DNA of 64,000 bases, taken from NCBI GenBank assembly GCA_001770205.1, contig MEQL01000038.1, positions 41,314-105,313 on the forward strand, read 5' to 3'. This document shows, in pieces, positions 43,440 to 52,673 of this stretch. Position 1 is the first letter of the stretch. Each line of letters starts with the position of its first letter. The position numbers were made by a program, and so were the translations under genes. The notes below the pieces were generated by a model. The model did not search any database. It was not told the origin of the DNA and saw only the letters and a list, made by a program, of their open reading frames with translations. The stretch is from Bdellovibrionales bacterium RIFOXYD12_FULL_39_22. Lineage in GTDB: Bacteria; Bdellovibrionota; Bacteriovoracia; Bacteriovoracales; Bacteriovoracaceae.

Positions 43440-44453
43440 ATGGCACAGGTTCTAAGTCAGGATGAAGTAGATGCGCTTTTAAATGCGGTTAACGATAGTG
43501 ATTCGTCTAGCGGCGGTGGCAGCAGCGGAGGATTTGACAAGGATGATTTTGACGCAGGTGAAGAAGGCGATGAAAATATACAGAGCTATGATCTTACCAA
43601 TCAAGATAGGGTTATTCGAGGAAGAATGCCTATCTTGGAGATTATCTATGAACGTTTTATAAGATCCTTTCGTGTTTCTCTCTCAAATTCTCTTCGAAAA
43701 ATTTCTACTATCTCCATGATTTCTACCGATCTTTTAAAGTTTGGTGAGTTTGTTAACACGCTGCCTATTCCGTCTTGTATGTGCATTATGCGTTTTAATG
43801 AATTGCGAGGCCCCGCACTTTTGGTTTTTGAATCTAAACTAGCTTATGCGATTATTGATTCCTATTTTGGAGGAACTGATCGGCCATTTACTAAAATTGA
43901 AGGAAAAGAGTTTACCCAAATTGAACTCTCTTTTATGAAAAAAGTTATGGATATGGCCATTGGTGATTTAGAAGAGGCCTGGGCACCGGTTCATCGGATT
44001 GATGCTCAATATCTAAGGACAGAAATTAATCCTCAGTTTGTTGGGGTGGTTCCGCCTTCTGATGTTATTATTGCAACTACGTTAGAGATAGAATTTGAAG
44101 CGGCCTCGGGAACGATTATGATTGTTGTTCCCTATTCCACCATAGAGCCAATTAAGCAAAAATTAAGTTCAAGTTTTCAGACTGATAATGAAATGGCCGA
44201 CACTATTTGGACGCAGGCCATGAATGCGCATATCGTCGATACCAAGGCCACCATTGTTGTAAAGCTTGGAGAATCAGAAATGACAGTCGGAGATTTACTT
44301 AATCTCAATGTCGGAGATGTTATTCCACTTAATCAGGAGGCATCGGGAGAGGTAAGTTTAACTGTAGAGGGTATAGATAAGATGAAATGCTTGATGGGAG
44401 TTTATAAAGGTAATCGGGCCGTACAAGTAACACAACTTTTAGCAAACAAATAG
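43440..44453 (+). CDS. fliM: Flagellar motor switch protein FliM
   Basis: A C-ring switch protein that binds phosphorylated CheY and sets rotation. It opens with the CheY-binding peptide VLSQDEVDALLNAV, then a Gly/Ser and Asp-rich linker (residues 20-45). The CheC-like middle domain follows (RGRMPILEIIYERFIRSF, then FGGTDRPF), and a C-terminal SpoA domain shared with FliN starts near residue 255. The length of 337 is normal. A strong CCAGGAGGGG precedes the ATG. Confidence 0.97.
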   Translation: MAQVLSQDEVDALLNAVNDSDSSSGGGSSGGFDKDDFDAGEEGDENIQSYDLTNQDRVIRGRMPILEIIYERFIRSFRVSLSNSLRKISTISMISTDLLKFGEFVNTLPIPSCMCIMRFNELRGPALLVFESKLAYAIIDSYFGGTDRPFTKIEGKEFTQIELSFMKKVMDMAIGDLEEAWAPVHRIDAQYLRTEINPQFVGVVPPSDVIIATTLEIEFEAASGTIMIVVPYSTIEPIKQKLSSSFQTDNEMADTIWTQAMNAHIVDTKATIVVKLGESEMTVGDLLNLNVGDVIPLNQEASGEVSLTVEGIDKMKCLMGVYKGNRAVQVTQLLANK

Positions 44454-44502
44454 TAACGATATAACGATATGATGAGCAACATTTAAATAGAGAGAGGGAA
44501 AT

Positions 44503-44892
44503 ATGATTGAGCAAGTAAGTGACAACGCAGCGATAAAAGAGGCAGCAACCAACCGAGAAGTTAGTAAAACAAAAGTTAAGGAATTGGCCGATGCGGCAAA
44601 AGTAGGTGACGATGCACTCAATAGGCTGAAAGTGCAAAATCTTGATTTTATCTTGGATATTCCGCTGAAAGTAACTGTTGAGTTAGGAAGAACATCTTTG
44701 GTGATCAAAGATTTATTACAGTTAGGCCAAGGTTCTGTTTTAGAATTAGACAAGTTGGCCGGAGAACCGCTGGAGATTTTAGTCAATGGTAAATTGGTGG
44801 CCAAGGGAGAGGTGGTGGTAGTTAACGAAAAATTTGGCATTCGTTTAACAGATATTATTAGTCCTATCGATAGAATTGAAACATTAAAATAG
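44503..44892 (+). CDS. fliN: Flagellar motor switch protein FliN
   Basis: A small C-ring protein of 129 residues. After an N-terminal helical tail (1-50) the SpoA domain reads [19 protein letters not shown], then [40 protein letters not shown] in two halves, as in all FliN proteins. It assembles with FliM into the lower rim of the switch and helps to dock export chaperones. It lies 49 bases after fliM with its own GAGAGGG site. Confidence 0.96.
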   Translation: MIEQVSDNAAIKEAATNREVSKTKVKELADAAKVGDDALNRLKVQNLDFILDIPLKVTVELGRTSLVIKDLLQLGQGSVLELDKLAGEPLEILVNGKLVAKGEVVVVNEKFGIRLTDIISPIDRIETLK

Positions 44893-44901
44893 GAAGATTA
44901 T

Positions 44902-46083
44902 ATGATGAAGTTTTACAAGCAAAAAAAACGAACCATCGCATTTGTTTTTATTTTAAGCATGGCCCTAAATAGTTCACTTTTTGCCAAGGCCAAGATTGAT
45001 TCCATTAGTGTAGATGATCGGCCAGATGATGTGGCAGTAATCACTATCGGATACAATGGTGATTTGGAGGTAAAACCAGAATTAACCATAAAACAAAATG
45101 AGGCCGGTGGAAAATCTCACGAGTCTATTGTGCAAGTAGAATTGGCCGATGCCACAGTCTGGCCAAAGATAGAAAAGCAGATCTCTCTTGGTGGGGATAA
45201 ATTTGATACTACTATTATGGCCTATCAATTCGATAAAAAAGTTGTGCGCTTTCGCGCACTGATTCCCTATTCGGTTAAAGAGAGCGATAAGGATCTTTTT
45301 TTGAATATACAAAATGGAAAGATCGAGGTGGGAATTCCTAAAGGCAATACTAGCAAAAAAGAGGAAATTGAGTTTGCTATGCCAAAACTTAAAGAGGTTG
45401 GAGATCCGGCAGTTCAAGATAGTAAGTACGATGATCAGCTTTTAGAACAACTATTACAAGATAAGGATGCTAACAATAATAAAGTTAAGAAAGAAACAAC
45501 TTTTAATAAGAAAGATAAAAAAGGACGCTCTGTTGGTGATATCGTTGAAGACAAAGTTAAAACCTCGCTTTCTAGTGTGGATAAAGCACAGGAGAAATTG
45601 GCCGGAGAAGGTTTTTCGGTGGCCAAATATATTGGGAAGTTTGTGGCCTTCATGGGTATTGTTCTGGTGCTTTTTTATGGGATAGTTTCTCTTTTAAAAA
45701 AGGGTGTTTTAAAAAAGAGTCGCTTGGCCTTCTTGAATAATATGAATCTGGTAACGGTTCTAAACACGACTTATGTTGCTCCGAAGAAACATCTGGTGCT
45801 AGTAAAAGTTCATGAGCAAGTTTTATTGCTAAGTTCAGATGAACGAGGACTACAGTTTTTAACAGAGGTAAAAAATACCACCTCATTACTAAAAACAGGA
45901 GAAGAGCAAATTACTGGAAGTAATTTTGACACCAGTTTGTCGGCGGCCAATTTGAATACTCCCTCTTTTAGTTTGAAGGAAGAGCTTTCCGCCAATACGG
46001 TTAAAGTTGCAGATTCTCCCTCAGTGGTAAAATTTTCAGAGCAGATAAAAAGTAAGGTTAAAAGTTTAAAGTCATTGCAATAG
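44902..46083 (+). CDS. fliO: FliO-like flagellar export protein with long periplasmic domain
   Basis: The only gene between fliN and fliP, the usual place for fliO. It is 393 residues, about three times the classic length. A signal-like helix (residues 10-28) and a beta-rich exported domain (30-160, AMIN-like in look) come first. A charged linker and a membrane helix (245-264, KFVAFMGIVLVLFYGIVSLL) follow. The FliO core after it reads LVTVLNTTYVAPKKHLVLVKV, then VLLLSSD. The core motif supports FliO, the chaperone for FliP ring assembly. The extra domain suggests an added envelope contact. GGAAG precedes the ATG pair. Confidence 0.8.
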   Translation: MMKFYKQKKRTIAFVFILSMALNSSLFAKAKIDSISVDDRPDDVAVITIGYNGDLEVKPELTIKQNEAGGKSHESIVQVELADATVWPKIEKQISLGGDKFDTTIMAYQFDKKVVRFRALIPYSVKESDKDLFLNIQNGKIEVGIPKGNTSKKEEIEFAMPKLKEVGDPAVQDSKYDDQLLEQLLQDKDANNNKVKKETTFNKKDKKGRSVGDIVEDKVKTSLSSVDKAQEKLAGEGFSVAKYIGKFVAFMGIVLVLFYGIVSLLKKGVLKKSRLAFLNNMNLVTVLNTTYVAPKKHLVLVKVHEQVLLLSSDERGLQFLTEVKNTTSLLKTGEEQITGSNFDTSLSAANLNTPSFSLKEELSANTVKVADSPSVVKFSEQIKSKVKSLKSLQ

Positions 46084-46100
46084 GGATAGGTGAGAAGCAG

Positions 46101-46874
46101 ATGAAGAAAATAGATAAGATTATAGATGGCCGAAAAATTTTGCTTACGCTGATTATGCTTATGGCCGCACTTCCTTTATCTGCGCAGTCTACCAATCCTA
46201 ATGGCCTAAATCTACCAGGACTTTCTGTTAATTTCGGCCAAGGAGTTGACCTCGTTGATACTATAAAGGTTTTAGTTCTTTTCACGTTATTAACAGTAGC
46301 ACCGGCCATAATTATTTTAACGACCTGCTTTACCCGTATTGTGGTGGTTTTGGGATTTATGCGCCAAGCGCTGGGTACTCAAAATCTTCCACCCAATCAG
46401 CTTTTAATTGGACTGGCGGTATTTTTATCTATCTTTGTTATGCAGCCAACTGGTGAGGCCATTTATCAAAAGGCCATTTTGCCCTATCTCGATAAAAAGA
46501 TAACAACTACTGAGGCCATTGATGAAATTACGTTAGATATGCGGGCCTTTATGAGTAAACAAGTAAGAAAAACAGACATTGGCCTTTTTTATGATGTGAC
46601 TGGAAAGGCCGCGCCTAACACTATCGAAGAAGTTCCCATTCATTTTTTAATTCCCGCTTTTATAATTTCTGAATTAAAAACCGCCTTTCAAATTGGCTTC
46701 TTGCTTTATATTCCATTTTTGATTTTAGATATGGTGGTGGCCTCGGTACTTATGGCCATGGGAATGATGATGTTGCCTCCGGTGGTAATTTCTTTGCCAT
46801 TTAAGCTGCTGCTTTTTGTTTTGGTTGATGGATGGCAGTTAGTCACTGGTTCAATTTTGCGATCGTTTAACTAG
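46101..46874 (+). CDS. fliP: Flagellar export gate protein FliP
   Basis: A core subunit of the FliP5-FliQ4-FliR1 export gate in the membrane. It has a cleavable signal (LLTLIMLMAALPLSAQ), then the characteristic hydrophobic segments RIVVVLGFMRQALGT, LFYDVTGKAAP in the loop, and LIPAFIISELKTAFQIGF. The length of 257 is normal. A GATAGGTGAGAAGCAG stretch with a weak ribosome site precedes the ATG. fliQ follows after 12 bases. Confidence 0.97.
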   Translation: MKKIDKIIDGRKILLTLIMLMAALPLSAQSTNPNGLNLPGLSVNFGQGVDLVDTIKVLVLFTLLTVAPAIIILTTCFTRIVVVLGFMRQALGTQNLPPNQLLIGLAVFLSIFVMQPTGEAIYQKAILPYLDKKITTTEAIDEITLDMRAFMSKQVRKTDIGLFYDVTGKAAPNTIEEVPIHFLIPAFIISELKTAFQIGFLLYIPFLILDMVVASVLMAMGMMMLPPVVISLPFKLLLFVLVDGWQLVTGSILRSFN

Positions 46875-46886
46875 AGGAGTTGTTTT

Positions 46887-47162
46887 ATGCCAGATGAATT
46901 TGTTGCTAATATTGCTAACCAGGCCATCAAGGTTACTCTGATGATCTCTGCTCCAATGTTGCTGGCGGCACTCTTCATGGGTATTTTAGTTTCACTTTTT
47001 CAAGCGGTGACACAGATTAATGAACAAACACTTTCTTTTATTCCAAAGATTTTAGTCATTGTGGGAGCACTGGTTATTTGTGCTCCCTGGATGTCAGACA
47101 CAATAACCAGTTATACGCGGGAGTTATATACCAGTATTCCGCAGGTGGTATTAGGTAAATGA
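46887..47162 (+). CDS. fliQ: Flagellar export gate protein FliQ
   Basis: A 91-residue two-helix membrane subunit of the export gate (VTLMISAPMLLAALFMGIL, and FIPKILVIVGALVICAPWM), with the conserved loop LFQAVTQINEQTLSF. Its stop overlaps the fliR start by four bases (ATGA). Length and sequence are standard. Confidence 0.96.
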   Translation: MPDEFVANIANQAIKVTLMISAPMLLAALFMGILVSLFQAVTQINEQTLSFIPKILVIVGALVICAPWMSDTITSYTRELYTSIPQVVLGK

Positions 47163-47941
47163 TTAATGTAGTGATAGATGATTATCGAGTGATTATTGCC
47201 TTCTGGTTAATTTTTTCCAGAGTGTTGCCCATCATTATGCAATTGCCACTTTTTGATAATGTCTCTATCCCGATGATTGTTACTATTTTGGCCACCTTGG
47301 TTATCTCCTATGGTTTTTTCCCCATAGTTGCTTCGGAAGTTTATCGCGATATTGATTATATGGGGGTGAATAATTTTTGGATTCTCACCATCTATAACGT
47401 ATTAGTAGGACTTGTGATCGGATATATGGTCAAAGTTATTATGCAAGTTTTTGTGGCCGCAGGAGGAGTGATGACGCAGCAGCTAGGATTCTCTGCGGTT
47501 CGTTATTTTGATCAATCGGCAGGAGTGGCCGTGGGCCCTTACGAAGAGTTAATTCATTGGACTATGTTGGTAATGATTATTTCGACAGGAGCACTGCTCC
47601 CAATGTTTAAGGGGATGTTGGGGAGTTTTTCCTCTGTGCATATTTTTGATTGGGGAAATTTACGGACTCTGATTCCATTTTTTTCTAAGTTTTTTTCCGC
47701 CACCTTTGTATCGGCATTAATGCTTGCCTCTCCGATTATTGTAGTTAACTTGATAATTATGGGAGTCTTGGGAATTATTGCCCGAACAGTGCCTCAGATG
47801 AACGTATTAATGGTGAGCTTTGTAGTTAATATTGGATTAGGTTTTTTAATATTTATTTCTATTTCGGGGGAATTTTTTAATGTGGGATACAAGATGTATC
47901 TCGATTACTTAGCAGATTGGTTTCATATGCTAAGTACTTAA
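47159..47941 (+). CDS. fliR: Flagellar export gate protein FliR
   Basis: A 260-residue membrane subunit that closes the export gate helix. Six hydrophobic segments are visible, along with the family's FWLIFSRVLPIIMQLPLF opening and the GVMTQQLGFSAVRYFD loop. It starts at ATG 47159, overlapping fliQ. No fusion with FlhB is present, unlike in some clostridia: flhB follows as a separate gene after 16 bases. Confidence 0.95.
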   Translation: MINVVIDDYRVIIAFWLIFSRVLPIIMQLPLFDNVSIPMIVTILATLVISYGFFPIVASEVYRDIDYMGVNNFWILTIYNVLVGLVIGYMVKVIMQVFVAAGGVMTQQLGFSAVRYFDQSAGVAVGPYEELIHWTMLVMIISTGALLPMFKGMLGSFSSVHIFDWGNLRTLIPFFSKFFSATFVSALMLASPIIVVNLIIMGVLGIIARTVPQMNVLMVSFVVNIGLGFLIFISISGEFFNVGYKMYLDYLADWFHMLST

Positions 47942-47957
47942 AGGATAGAAGGAATCT

Positions 47958-49040
47958 ATGGCCGAAGATTCAGATGGCGAAAAGACAGAAGAACCTTCCA
48001 CCTATCGGATAGAGCAATTCCGAAAAAGGGGAGAGGTCTCATCTTCCAAAGAACTTACCAGTATTTTGGTATTGGCCGCCTGTTCTTTATCTTTAGTCTT
48101 ATCCTTGGTTTACATTTATGAAACTTTGGCCACTTACATAGAGTGGTTGTATATGTTGGATATTAGCAAAGCATTTTCTACGGAAGCGCAGAAGATGATT
48201 GTTGAAAAAACCATGGTGGCCTCCATTAAATGTGTGGCCCCAGTTTTTTTGACGGCACTGATTATTGATGTGTTTAGCAATGTTTTGCAATTTGGTTTTC
48301 TGTTTGCTCCAGAAGTTTTATCGTTAAAATTTGATCGCATCAATCCCATAAATGGAGTTAAGCGATTATTTACTTTTCGTTCTGTTGTCGAGGCAATCAA
48401 GGGTGTTTTTAAATTTACAGTAGTACTAGCAACTGTCTATCTATTTATAAAAGATGATTTGGCCAAGTATGCGGGATTTTTGCATGTTGATTTTGCTAAT
48501 TCTTTTTTGATTGCAAAAGATATGTTGGCCAATTTGGTATTTGCTATTTTGTTGGGTTTGTTTGTCATCTCCCTTGGTGATTTTACCTATCAGAAGCTTT
48601 CTTATCGCAAACGGTTAATGCAAACCAAAGATGAGTTAAAGCGAGAACACAAAGAGCAAGAGGGAAGTCCAGAAATTAAACAGAGAATTAAAAATATTCA
48701 GCGAGAAGTTGCTAACAAGCGAATGATGAAAGATATTCCCAAGGCCGATGTAATAGTAACCAATCCCACTCATATTAGTGTTGCGCTTAAGTATGATCCT
48801 GAAAATATGGTTTCTCCACTGGTGCTGGCCAAAGGAGCTGATCATCTGGCCTTTTTCATTAGAGAGATTGCCAAGGCCCATCATATTCCATTAGTTGAAA
48901 ATGTGCCTCTGGCGCGAAATTTATATAAGACAGTTAAGGTTGGTGAAGCTGTTCCGCGAGCACTGTATAAAGCAGTGGCGGAGGTTTTGGCCTTTGTTTA
49001 TAAACTAAAGAAAAAAGAAAAGGCAATTAGCTTAGATTAA
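47958..49040 (+). CDS. flhB: Flagellar export switch protein FlhB
   Basis: A 360-residue substrate-specificity switch. The opening DGEKTEEPSTYRIEQFRKRGEV is standard, four membrane helices follow, then a cytoplasmic tail with the self-cleavage site N269-P270-T271-H272 in VIVTNPTHISVALKYD. The NPTH site is intact, so autocleavage and the switch from rod/hook to filament secretion should work. AAGGATAG lies upstream of the ATG. Confidence 0.97.
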   Translation: MAEDSDGEKTEEPSTYRIEQFRKRGEVSSSKELTSILVLAACSLSLVLSLVYIYETLATYIEWLYMLDISKAFSTEAQKMIVEKTMVASIKCVAPVFLTALIIDVFSNVLQFGFLFAPEVLSLKFDRINPINGVKRLFTFRSVVEAIKGVFKFTVVLATVYLFIKDDLAKYAGFLHVDFANSFLIAKDMLANLVFAILLGLFVISLGDFTYQKLSYRKRLMQTKDELKREHKEQEGSPEIKQRIKNIQREVANKRMMKDIPKADVIVTNPTHISVALKYDPENMVSPLVLAKGADHLAFFIREIAKAHHIPLVENVPLARNLYKTVKVGEAVPRALYKAVAEVLAFVYKLKKKEKAISLD

Positions 49041-49061
49041 CAGATGCTGGGATAGATTATT

Positions 49062-51134
49062 ATGAATGGTATTTTGAGCAAATTGAAATTTTTAAATAAA
49101 AACTCGGAATTGGCGGTGGCGGTTGGATTGTTTTTGGTTTTAGGGGTTATGATTGTGCCTGTTCCGCCGATGGTGTTAGACTTATTTTTGGCGATGACCT
49201 TGGCCATCTCAGTTGTAATTTTGTTAGTTTCTGTTTATTCAAAAAGGCCACTAGATTTTTCCACTTTCCCCACGGTTTTGTTGATTACCACTTTGTTTCG
49301 CTTGGCCTTAAATATTGCCTCCACTCGAAATATTTTACTACATGGAGGAACTGATGGTACGGAGGCGGCGGGAGAGATCATTCAATCTTTTGGTGAGTTT
49401 GTTGTCGAAGGTAATTATGTTGTTGGTATCATAATTTTTATAATTTTGGTTATTATTAACTTTATGGTTATCACCAAAGGTGCCGGGCGTGTTGCTGAGG
49501 TCGCTGCTCGTTTCACCTTGGATGCTATGCCCGGAAAGCAGATGGCCATTGATGCAGATTTGAATGCGGGAATTATCAATGATCAGGAAGCTAAGCGTCG
49601 TCGAAGAGAGATCGCAGAAGAGGCAGACTTTTATGGATCTATGGATGGTGCTTCCAAGTTTGTACGTGGAGACGCCATTGCTGGTATTATGATTACTGCT
49701 TTGAATATTATTGCCGGGATGATTATTGGAGTGGCGCAAAGTGGTATGAGCATGACTGATGCTGCTCAAACATTTACCTTGTTAACGGTGGGAGATGGTT
49801 TGATCACTCAGATTCCGGCCATTATCATCTCTACGGCCGCAGGTATTATTGTAACTCGTAACGCTACAGAGCACTCTTTGGGTGATGCCCTAACTAAACA
49901 GTTGCAACTTCACCCTCGGGCCATTTATATGGCCGCAAGTGCCTCTTTCGTTTTTGCATTTATCGGCCTGCCAACTGTGCCCTTTATGGCCATATCGGGA
50001 GTCTTGGCCACCATTGCTTATAAAATTGATAAACAAAATGAAAAGATTGCGCAAGATAAAGCAGCAGAAGTTCCGGAAGATAAGAAGGCGCGGCCAGAAA
50101 ATTTGGAAGATCTTTTATCTTTGGAGTTGGTGGAGTTAGAAGTTGGATATGGATTGGTGAGTCTTGTTGATTCAGAACAAAATGGAGATTTATTAGAGAG
50201 GATTACGCATATCCGAAAGCAATTTGCCCTAGATTGGGGGATTATCATTCCTTCTGTGCGCATTAAGGATAATTTGGAGTTAAAGCCAGGGGGCTATGTC
50301 GTAAAAATTAAGGGTATTATGGTAGCTAAGGGAGAATTACTAGTTGATCACTTTTTGGCCATGGATCCTGGTTCTGTAATTGAGAAAATTAGTGGCGTTG
50401 AAACAGTGGAGCCGGTTTTTGGTTTACCGGCCGTCTGGATTGTGGCAGATCAACGTGATGATGCTCAATACTATGGTTACACGGTTGTGGATCTTTCTAC
50501 CGTGGTGGCCACGCATTTAACAGAGGTGTTGAAAAATAATTTGCATGAACTTTTTGGCCGGCAAGAGTTAGTGCGAGTTCTTGATAATTTTAAACAAGAA
50601 TATCCTAAAATTGTTAGTGATTTGGTACCAGAGATTTTACCTTTGGGTATTGTTCTTAAATCATTACAAAATCTTTTGCGAGAGGGTGTTTCCATTCGAG
50701 ATTTGCGAACAATTTTAGAAACGCTATCTGAATATGGTGTAAAGACTAAAGACACAGATAGCTTGACAGAGCACGTGCGCCAAGCGCTTTATCGCACTAT
50801 TACTGCCGGAGTTAAGAGTGGAGAAGGAGATATTCCTCTTTTTACGCTGGATAGAACTATTGAAGAGTCAATAGCTTCAAATCTTATTCAAACAGATCAC
50901 GGCCAACAGCTATCACTAGATCCTAAAGTCACGCAAACTATTTTGGCCAGTTTGAATGAAAAAATTGAAGAGGCAACTAATTTGGGAGAGAAGATGGTAG
51001 TTTTGTGTTCTCCAGTTATACGTTCCCATTTTAAAAAATTGACTGAAAAATTTATACCAAATTTAACGGTAGTAAGTCATAATGAACTAAGCCCCGATGT
51101 TAACATTCGTTCATTAGGAACAGTGAGGTTGTAA
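49062..51134 (+). CDS. flhA: Flagellar export apparatus protein FlhA
   Basis: A 690-residue export protein that forms the nonameric ring receiving substrate-chaperone complexes. The N-terminal half has about eight membrane helices. The family signature loop ARFTLDAMPGKQMAIDADLNAG continues into KRRRREIAEEADFYGSMDGA. The C-terminal cytoplasmic half contains the chaperone-docking domains. Length and motifs are ordinary. The flhF start follows its stop after one base, showing tight coupling. Confidence 0.97.
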   Translation: MNGILSKLKFLNKNSELAVAVGLFLVLGVMIVPVPPMVLDLFLAMTLAISVVILLVSVYSKRPLDFSTFPTVLLITTLFRLALNIASTRNILLHGGTDGTEAAGEIIQSFGEFVVEGNYVVGIIIFIILVIINFMVITKGAGRVAEVAARFTLDAMPGKQMAIDADLNAGIINDQEAKRRRREIAEEADFYGSMDGASKFVRGDAIAGIMITALNIIAGMIIGVAQSGMSMTDAAQTFTLLTVGDGLITQIPAIIISTAAGIIVTRNATEHSLGDALTKQLQLHPRAIYMAASASFVFAFIGLPTVPFMAISGVLATIAYKIDKQNEKIAQDKAAEVPEDKKARPENLEDLLSLELVELEVGYGLVSLVDSEQNGDLLERITHIRKQFALDWGIIIPSVRIKDNLELKPGGYVVKIKGIMVAKGELLVDHFLAMDPGSVIEKISGVETVEPVFGLPAVWIVADQRDDAQYYGYTVVDLSTVVATHLTEVLKNNLHELFGRQELVRVLDNFKQEYPKIVSDLVPEILPLGIVLKSLQNLLREGVSIRDLRTILETLSEYGVKTKDTDSLTEHVRQALYRTITAGVKSGEGDIPLFTLDRTIEESIASNLIQTDHGQQLSLDPKVTQTILASLNEKIEEATNLGEKMVVLCSPVIRSHFKKLTEKFIPNLTVVSHNELSPDVNIRSLGTVRL

Positions 51135-51135
51135 G

Positions 51136-52605
51136 ATGTATGTAAGAAAATTTGAGGCCGACACTTTGGACGAGGCATTAAAAAACATCAAAAAGGAGTT
51201 AGGCCCTGATGCCATCATTTTAAAAACAGTCACGAACAAAGGACTTAAAGGCGCTTTCAAAAAAGGGCGGATAGAAATCACTGCGGCAATTTCTGAAAAA
51301 AATTATACTAAAAAGGCCAAGGTTGATCGCGTTTTAGACGGTGAACAAAAAGAGAAATTTTATTCTAATAATGCTTCTTATATTTCTAATATGATCGATT
51401 CCCATGCTAAATCTAGCGAGAAGGTTAATGCCGGAACAGCTAGGCCTTCGCAAAATGAGGGGCCTTCTTATGGTAAATTAGGCCTAAATAAACAGGTAAA
51501 ATCAACAAAAGAAGAAGGCCAAATTAGTGGGCCATCGCTCGACGAATTTTTAAAACAAAAAAGTAAACGCGATATACCGGTGGAGTTAAGTTCAGCCTAT
51601 CAAGATGTAGGGCAAGCAACAAATAACTTAACGGCAACATCCTCTGCCTTAAATGAATTTCTTGGACAGGGGGCCGCAACTTCTAACACAGCTAAAACGA
51701 TAGTTCAAAATAACGCAGTCGAGGAAAATATCGATGGTGGAAGAATTGAGGAATTAGAAAAACAAATATATCTTCTGTCTCGTCAGGTACAAGAATTTTC
51801 TAAACGCGAACCGACTGGCCTAAATCACTTGCGTAGTTCTTTAAGAAGCCTGGACATCTCGGAAGTGTATATAAATGGCCTGGCCAAGAAGATGATGTTC
51901 GATTTAGGTGAAAAGGAATTGGACTCCGTAGATATCGTGTATGAATTTGCTTTAAAAGAGATGTTAAAAGATGTGCATGTTGATATGCCACTTTTTTCAC
52001 AGGTGGATAATGACACTAATGTGATCACCGTCTTATTGTCAGAGACTTCTAGTGGACAAAGCAGTATGGCCATTAAATTGGCCGCCTTAAAAAATGATGC
52101 AATCATTATTACCAATGATTTACAAAGAGAGCAGAAGAGTTCTTTTGTTGAAAACAAAAAAATAAGTTTTGCAGAGAAAATTTTTGATTTAACGATAATT
52201 CATACTAGCTCCATTGCTGAAATTGTTTCAGAATGTAGAAAAGCAGAAGAGACCGGCCGGTCGGTTTTTATTGATTATAAAAACTTTAATAAAGAAATAA
52301 ATGAAGCACGTAGATTTATTGATGGATTGCAACGATCCTTCCGCAAGGTGGAAGTATTGATCTCTCTTTCCGCAATTCATACAGAGCTGTATAATAAAAA
52401 GGTAATGGCGCAGTATCGCAAGATCGCCAACGGGATAATTGTTTCGCATTTGGATTTATGTTTGAATTTCGGTGCAATATTCAACTTAACCAGTGAGATG
52501 AAAGATCTGCCATTCAAATTTTATGGGACCGGAGATGTCATCCCAGACGATTTGGAGTCAGCAACCGGAGAGCGGATTTTAGCTGGAATTTTTCAGCTAG
52601 ACTAA
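51136..52605 (+). CDS. flhF: FlhF-like protein with eroded GTPase motifs
   Basis: In the flhA-flhG position and with a typical FlhF N-terminus (YVRKFEADTLDEALKNIKKELGPDAIIL), a disordered middle (80-200), a helical N domain (205-285) and an NG-like C-terminal domain. FlhF normally places and starts the polar flagellum by GTP-driven dimerisation. Here the P-loop, expected GPTGVGKTT, reads SETSSGQSS (302-310), with no Lys. DTYR-like becomes NDLQ (327-330), DTAG becomes DYKN (380-383), and TKLD becomes SHLD (437-440). The fold markers LAALK and TGDVIPDDLESATGERI remain. It is therefore probably a non-hydrolysing FlhF. The frame is intact with no stop codons, so it is not a pseudogene. Confidence 0.85.
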   Translation: MYVRKFEADTLDEALKNIKKELGPDAIILKTVTNKGLKGAFKKGRIEITAAISEKNYTKKAKVDRVLDGEQKEKFYSNNASYISNMIDSHAKSSEKVNAGTARPSQNEGPSYGKLGLNKQVKSTKEEGQISGPSLDEFLKQKSKRDIPVELSSAYQDVGQATNNLTATSSALNEFLGQGAATSNTAKTIVQNNAVEENIDGGRIEELEKQIYLLSRQVQEFSKREPTGLNHLRSSLRSLDISEVYINGLAKKMMFDLGEKELDSVDIVYEFALKEMLKDVHVDMPLFSQVDNDTNVITVLLSETSSGQSSMAIKLAALKNDAIIITNDLQREQKSSFVENKKISFAEKIFDLTIIHTSSIAEIVSECRKAEETGRSVFIDYKNFNKEINEARRFIDGLQRSFRKVEVLISLSAIHTELYNKKVMAQYRKIANGIIVSHLDLCLNFGAIFNLTSEMKDLPFKFYGTGDVIPDDLESATGERILAGIFQLD

Positions 52606-52673
52606 AGATGATTGGCGCTTAATTTTTTGGTAATAGCTATTTGCTAGGAAGGCAAATAATATAGGGAGACAGG

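Noticed and set aside
51136..52605. Calling the degenerate flhF a pseudogene
   Set aside because: The frame is complete, start and stop lie in tight operon spacing, and fold markers outside the G motifs are conserved.
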